From the NCBI GenBank assembly GCA_963995505.1, contig OZ023190.1, positions 4,544,516 to 4,608,515 on the forward strand: DNA of 64,000 bases. The letters are read 5' to 3'. Every line of letters starts with the position of its first letter. The stretch's first letter is position 1. This stretch comes from Hypericum androsaemum (lineage: Eukaryota; Streptophyta; Magnoliopsida; Malpighiales; Hypericaceae). The translations under genes were made by a program, and so were the position numbers. Shown here piece by piece: positions 63,100 through 64,000 of the stretch. Below the pieces are notes generated by a model. The model had not been told where the DNA came from and did no database searches. It worked only from the letters and a program-made list of their open reading frames with translations.

Positions 63100-64000
63100 T
63101 CTGATGCTCAAAGGAGAAGTCCAAATGTGGACGGAAGGAGGCATTCAGGGCCTCATATGATGCTCCCAGAAAGGGGGTGTAATTTGATATGGGATCGACG
63201 ACGGTTGATACCCAACTTCGGTAGACAGCATAGGCACCTGCGATCTAGCCGGAGAGTTCGTCGAGCTCGACCTTTCGGGTTGAATCTCTGGGGTGGAATG
63301 ATAATCTGCACATTTCATAGGTCGCACAGCTAAATGATGCATCGTCTCAATCGCAGGCAACGATGTCCTCCTGCTGAGAAGGGTCTTACCGCCTTTATTT
63401 CGGGCTCGTCTCTCTTCCTGTCGAATATCGTATGATGGTGTCTGAGCCTGTGTCATAGTTGGTTGGGAGTCCGGCAAATTAATATATCGTCTCCTCTCCC
63501 CAGCACGTCCCAGTGCTACCTCAGATAACTAACGAACATGAGGATCGTCAGATATGTGGCAGATGCGTTCAACAACATCAGCCTACAAATAAATATTATA
63601 CCATTATAATTTTTAAAGATCATTAGACATTAGAGATTTAAGTTAACAATACAGACACGCCAGCAGGATCATCAAATAATCTTTTTCTACAATATTTCTA
63701 AAATCGTAACAAAAGCTACTTACATCTGAATTTTTTAACTCGTCGAACATGCGACAGTAGGAGGACACGTTGGTCATTTTTTGGGTCTGACCTCGATCTA
63801 TAGTGCCAGTCCACCTGCAAAACTCAGTCATTATACATTTGATACTATTTTACAATACATTACTCAAATATAAATGGTATTAAATAATAATAAGAGTACC
63901 TGATGCCAGTGGCTCATCAACAGCTTGCTCCCGAGGCTCACGGTAAATCGGTCGAGTTGGGATGATCCTTTCATAAGCCCACATACAAACCAGTTGCATA
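63100..64000 (-). pseudogene. Plant-mobile-domain (PMD/MAIN-like) gene or relic, cut by window edge
   Basis: Minus-strand exon-like pieces read in order: WAYERIIPTRPIYREPREQA (to 63900, GT donor), then RWTGTIDRGQTQKMTNVSSY and CRMFDELKNSD (63814-63724, AG acceptor and GTAAGT donor), then ADVVERICHISDDPHVR (63582 onwards) ending in a stop. Further downstream lies a Pro/Ser/Arg-rich tail (63477-63145). This order resembles plant proteins of the MAIN/'phosphatase 7 long form' type, which share the plant mobile domain with some MULEs. The normal conserved segments between the second and third pieces are absent and a stop follows DPHVR, so I favour a decayed copy. The N-terminal part lies beyond the window. 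Confidence 0.5.

Overview
The window is nuclear DNA of a flowering plant, probably a eudicot. The evidence is split genes with plant-type GT-AG introns, a phenylpropanoid cytochrome P450, a nuclear copy of plastid DNA, and many plant-type Ty1/copia, hAT, Mutator-like (MULE) and LINE remnants. I cannot name the species. Base composition is AT-rich between genes, and GC-rich islands are confined to exons and captured gene pieces.

Three genes look intact. Cinnamate 4-hydroxylase (CYP73A) lies on the minus strand at 15562-18321 in 4 exons and encodes 504 aa. A DEAD-box RNA helicase lies on the plus strand at 34003-40677 in 14 exons and encodes 545 aa. A methylesterase of the MES alpha/beta-hydrolase family lies on the plus strand at 59647-61424 in 4 exons and encodes 256 aa. 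A plant-mobile-domain-like gene or relic runs off the right edge on the minus strand. Recognisable dead genes are a NETWORKED (actin-binding) pseudogene, a second methylesterase copy, an adenylate-kinase exon, a proline-rich receptor-kinase (PERK) fragment and plastid rps2.

Layout. 0-9 kb: intergenic DNA with a hAT-type MITE, a 1-kb polypurine array of 10-bp units, a 176-bp tandem repeat and two MULE-like elements. 9.2-14.7 kb: nested MULEs with an adenylate-kinase exon, the plastid insert, two small MULE MITEs and a defective hAT element with an exact 8-bp target duplication. 15.5-18.4 kb: C4H and its promoter. 18.4-30 kb: repeats, a copia gag relic, a truncated copia element (Copia-1) and a non-autonomous copia element (Copia-2) with a 708-bp internal tandem duplication. 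30-34 kb: MITEs and unassigned DNA. 34-40.7 kb: helicase, followed by the convergent NETWORKED pseudogene. 42.5-63 kb: two direct copies of a ~4.4-kb segment carrying the methylesterase. Copy A (42.5-52.7 kb) later received a complete but dead copia element (Copia-3) and a hAT MITE. Copy B (58.6-63.0 kb) still shows both empty sites. Between the copies sits a hAT element that contains a LINE end and a Pack-MULE carrying PERK sequence.

The three host genes are not an operon or an obvious functional cluster. The notable content is the record of transposition, gene capture and duplication. It includes a copia family whose putative primer site is complementary to its own LTR rather than visibly to the usual tRNA.
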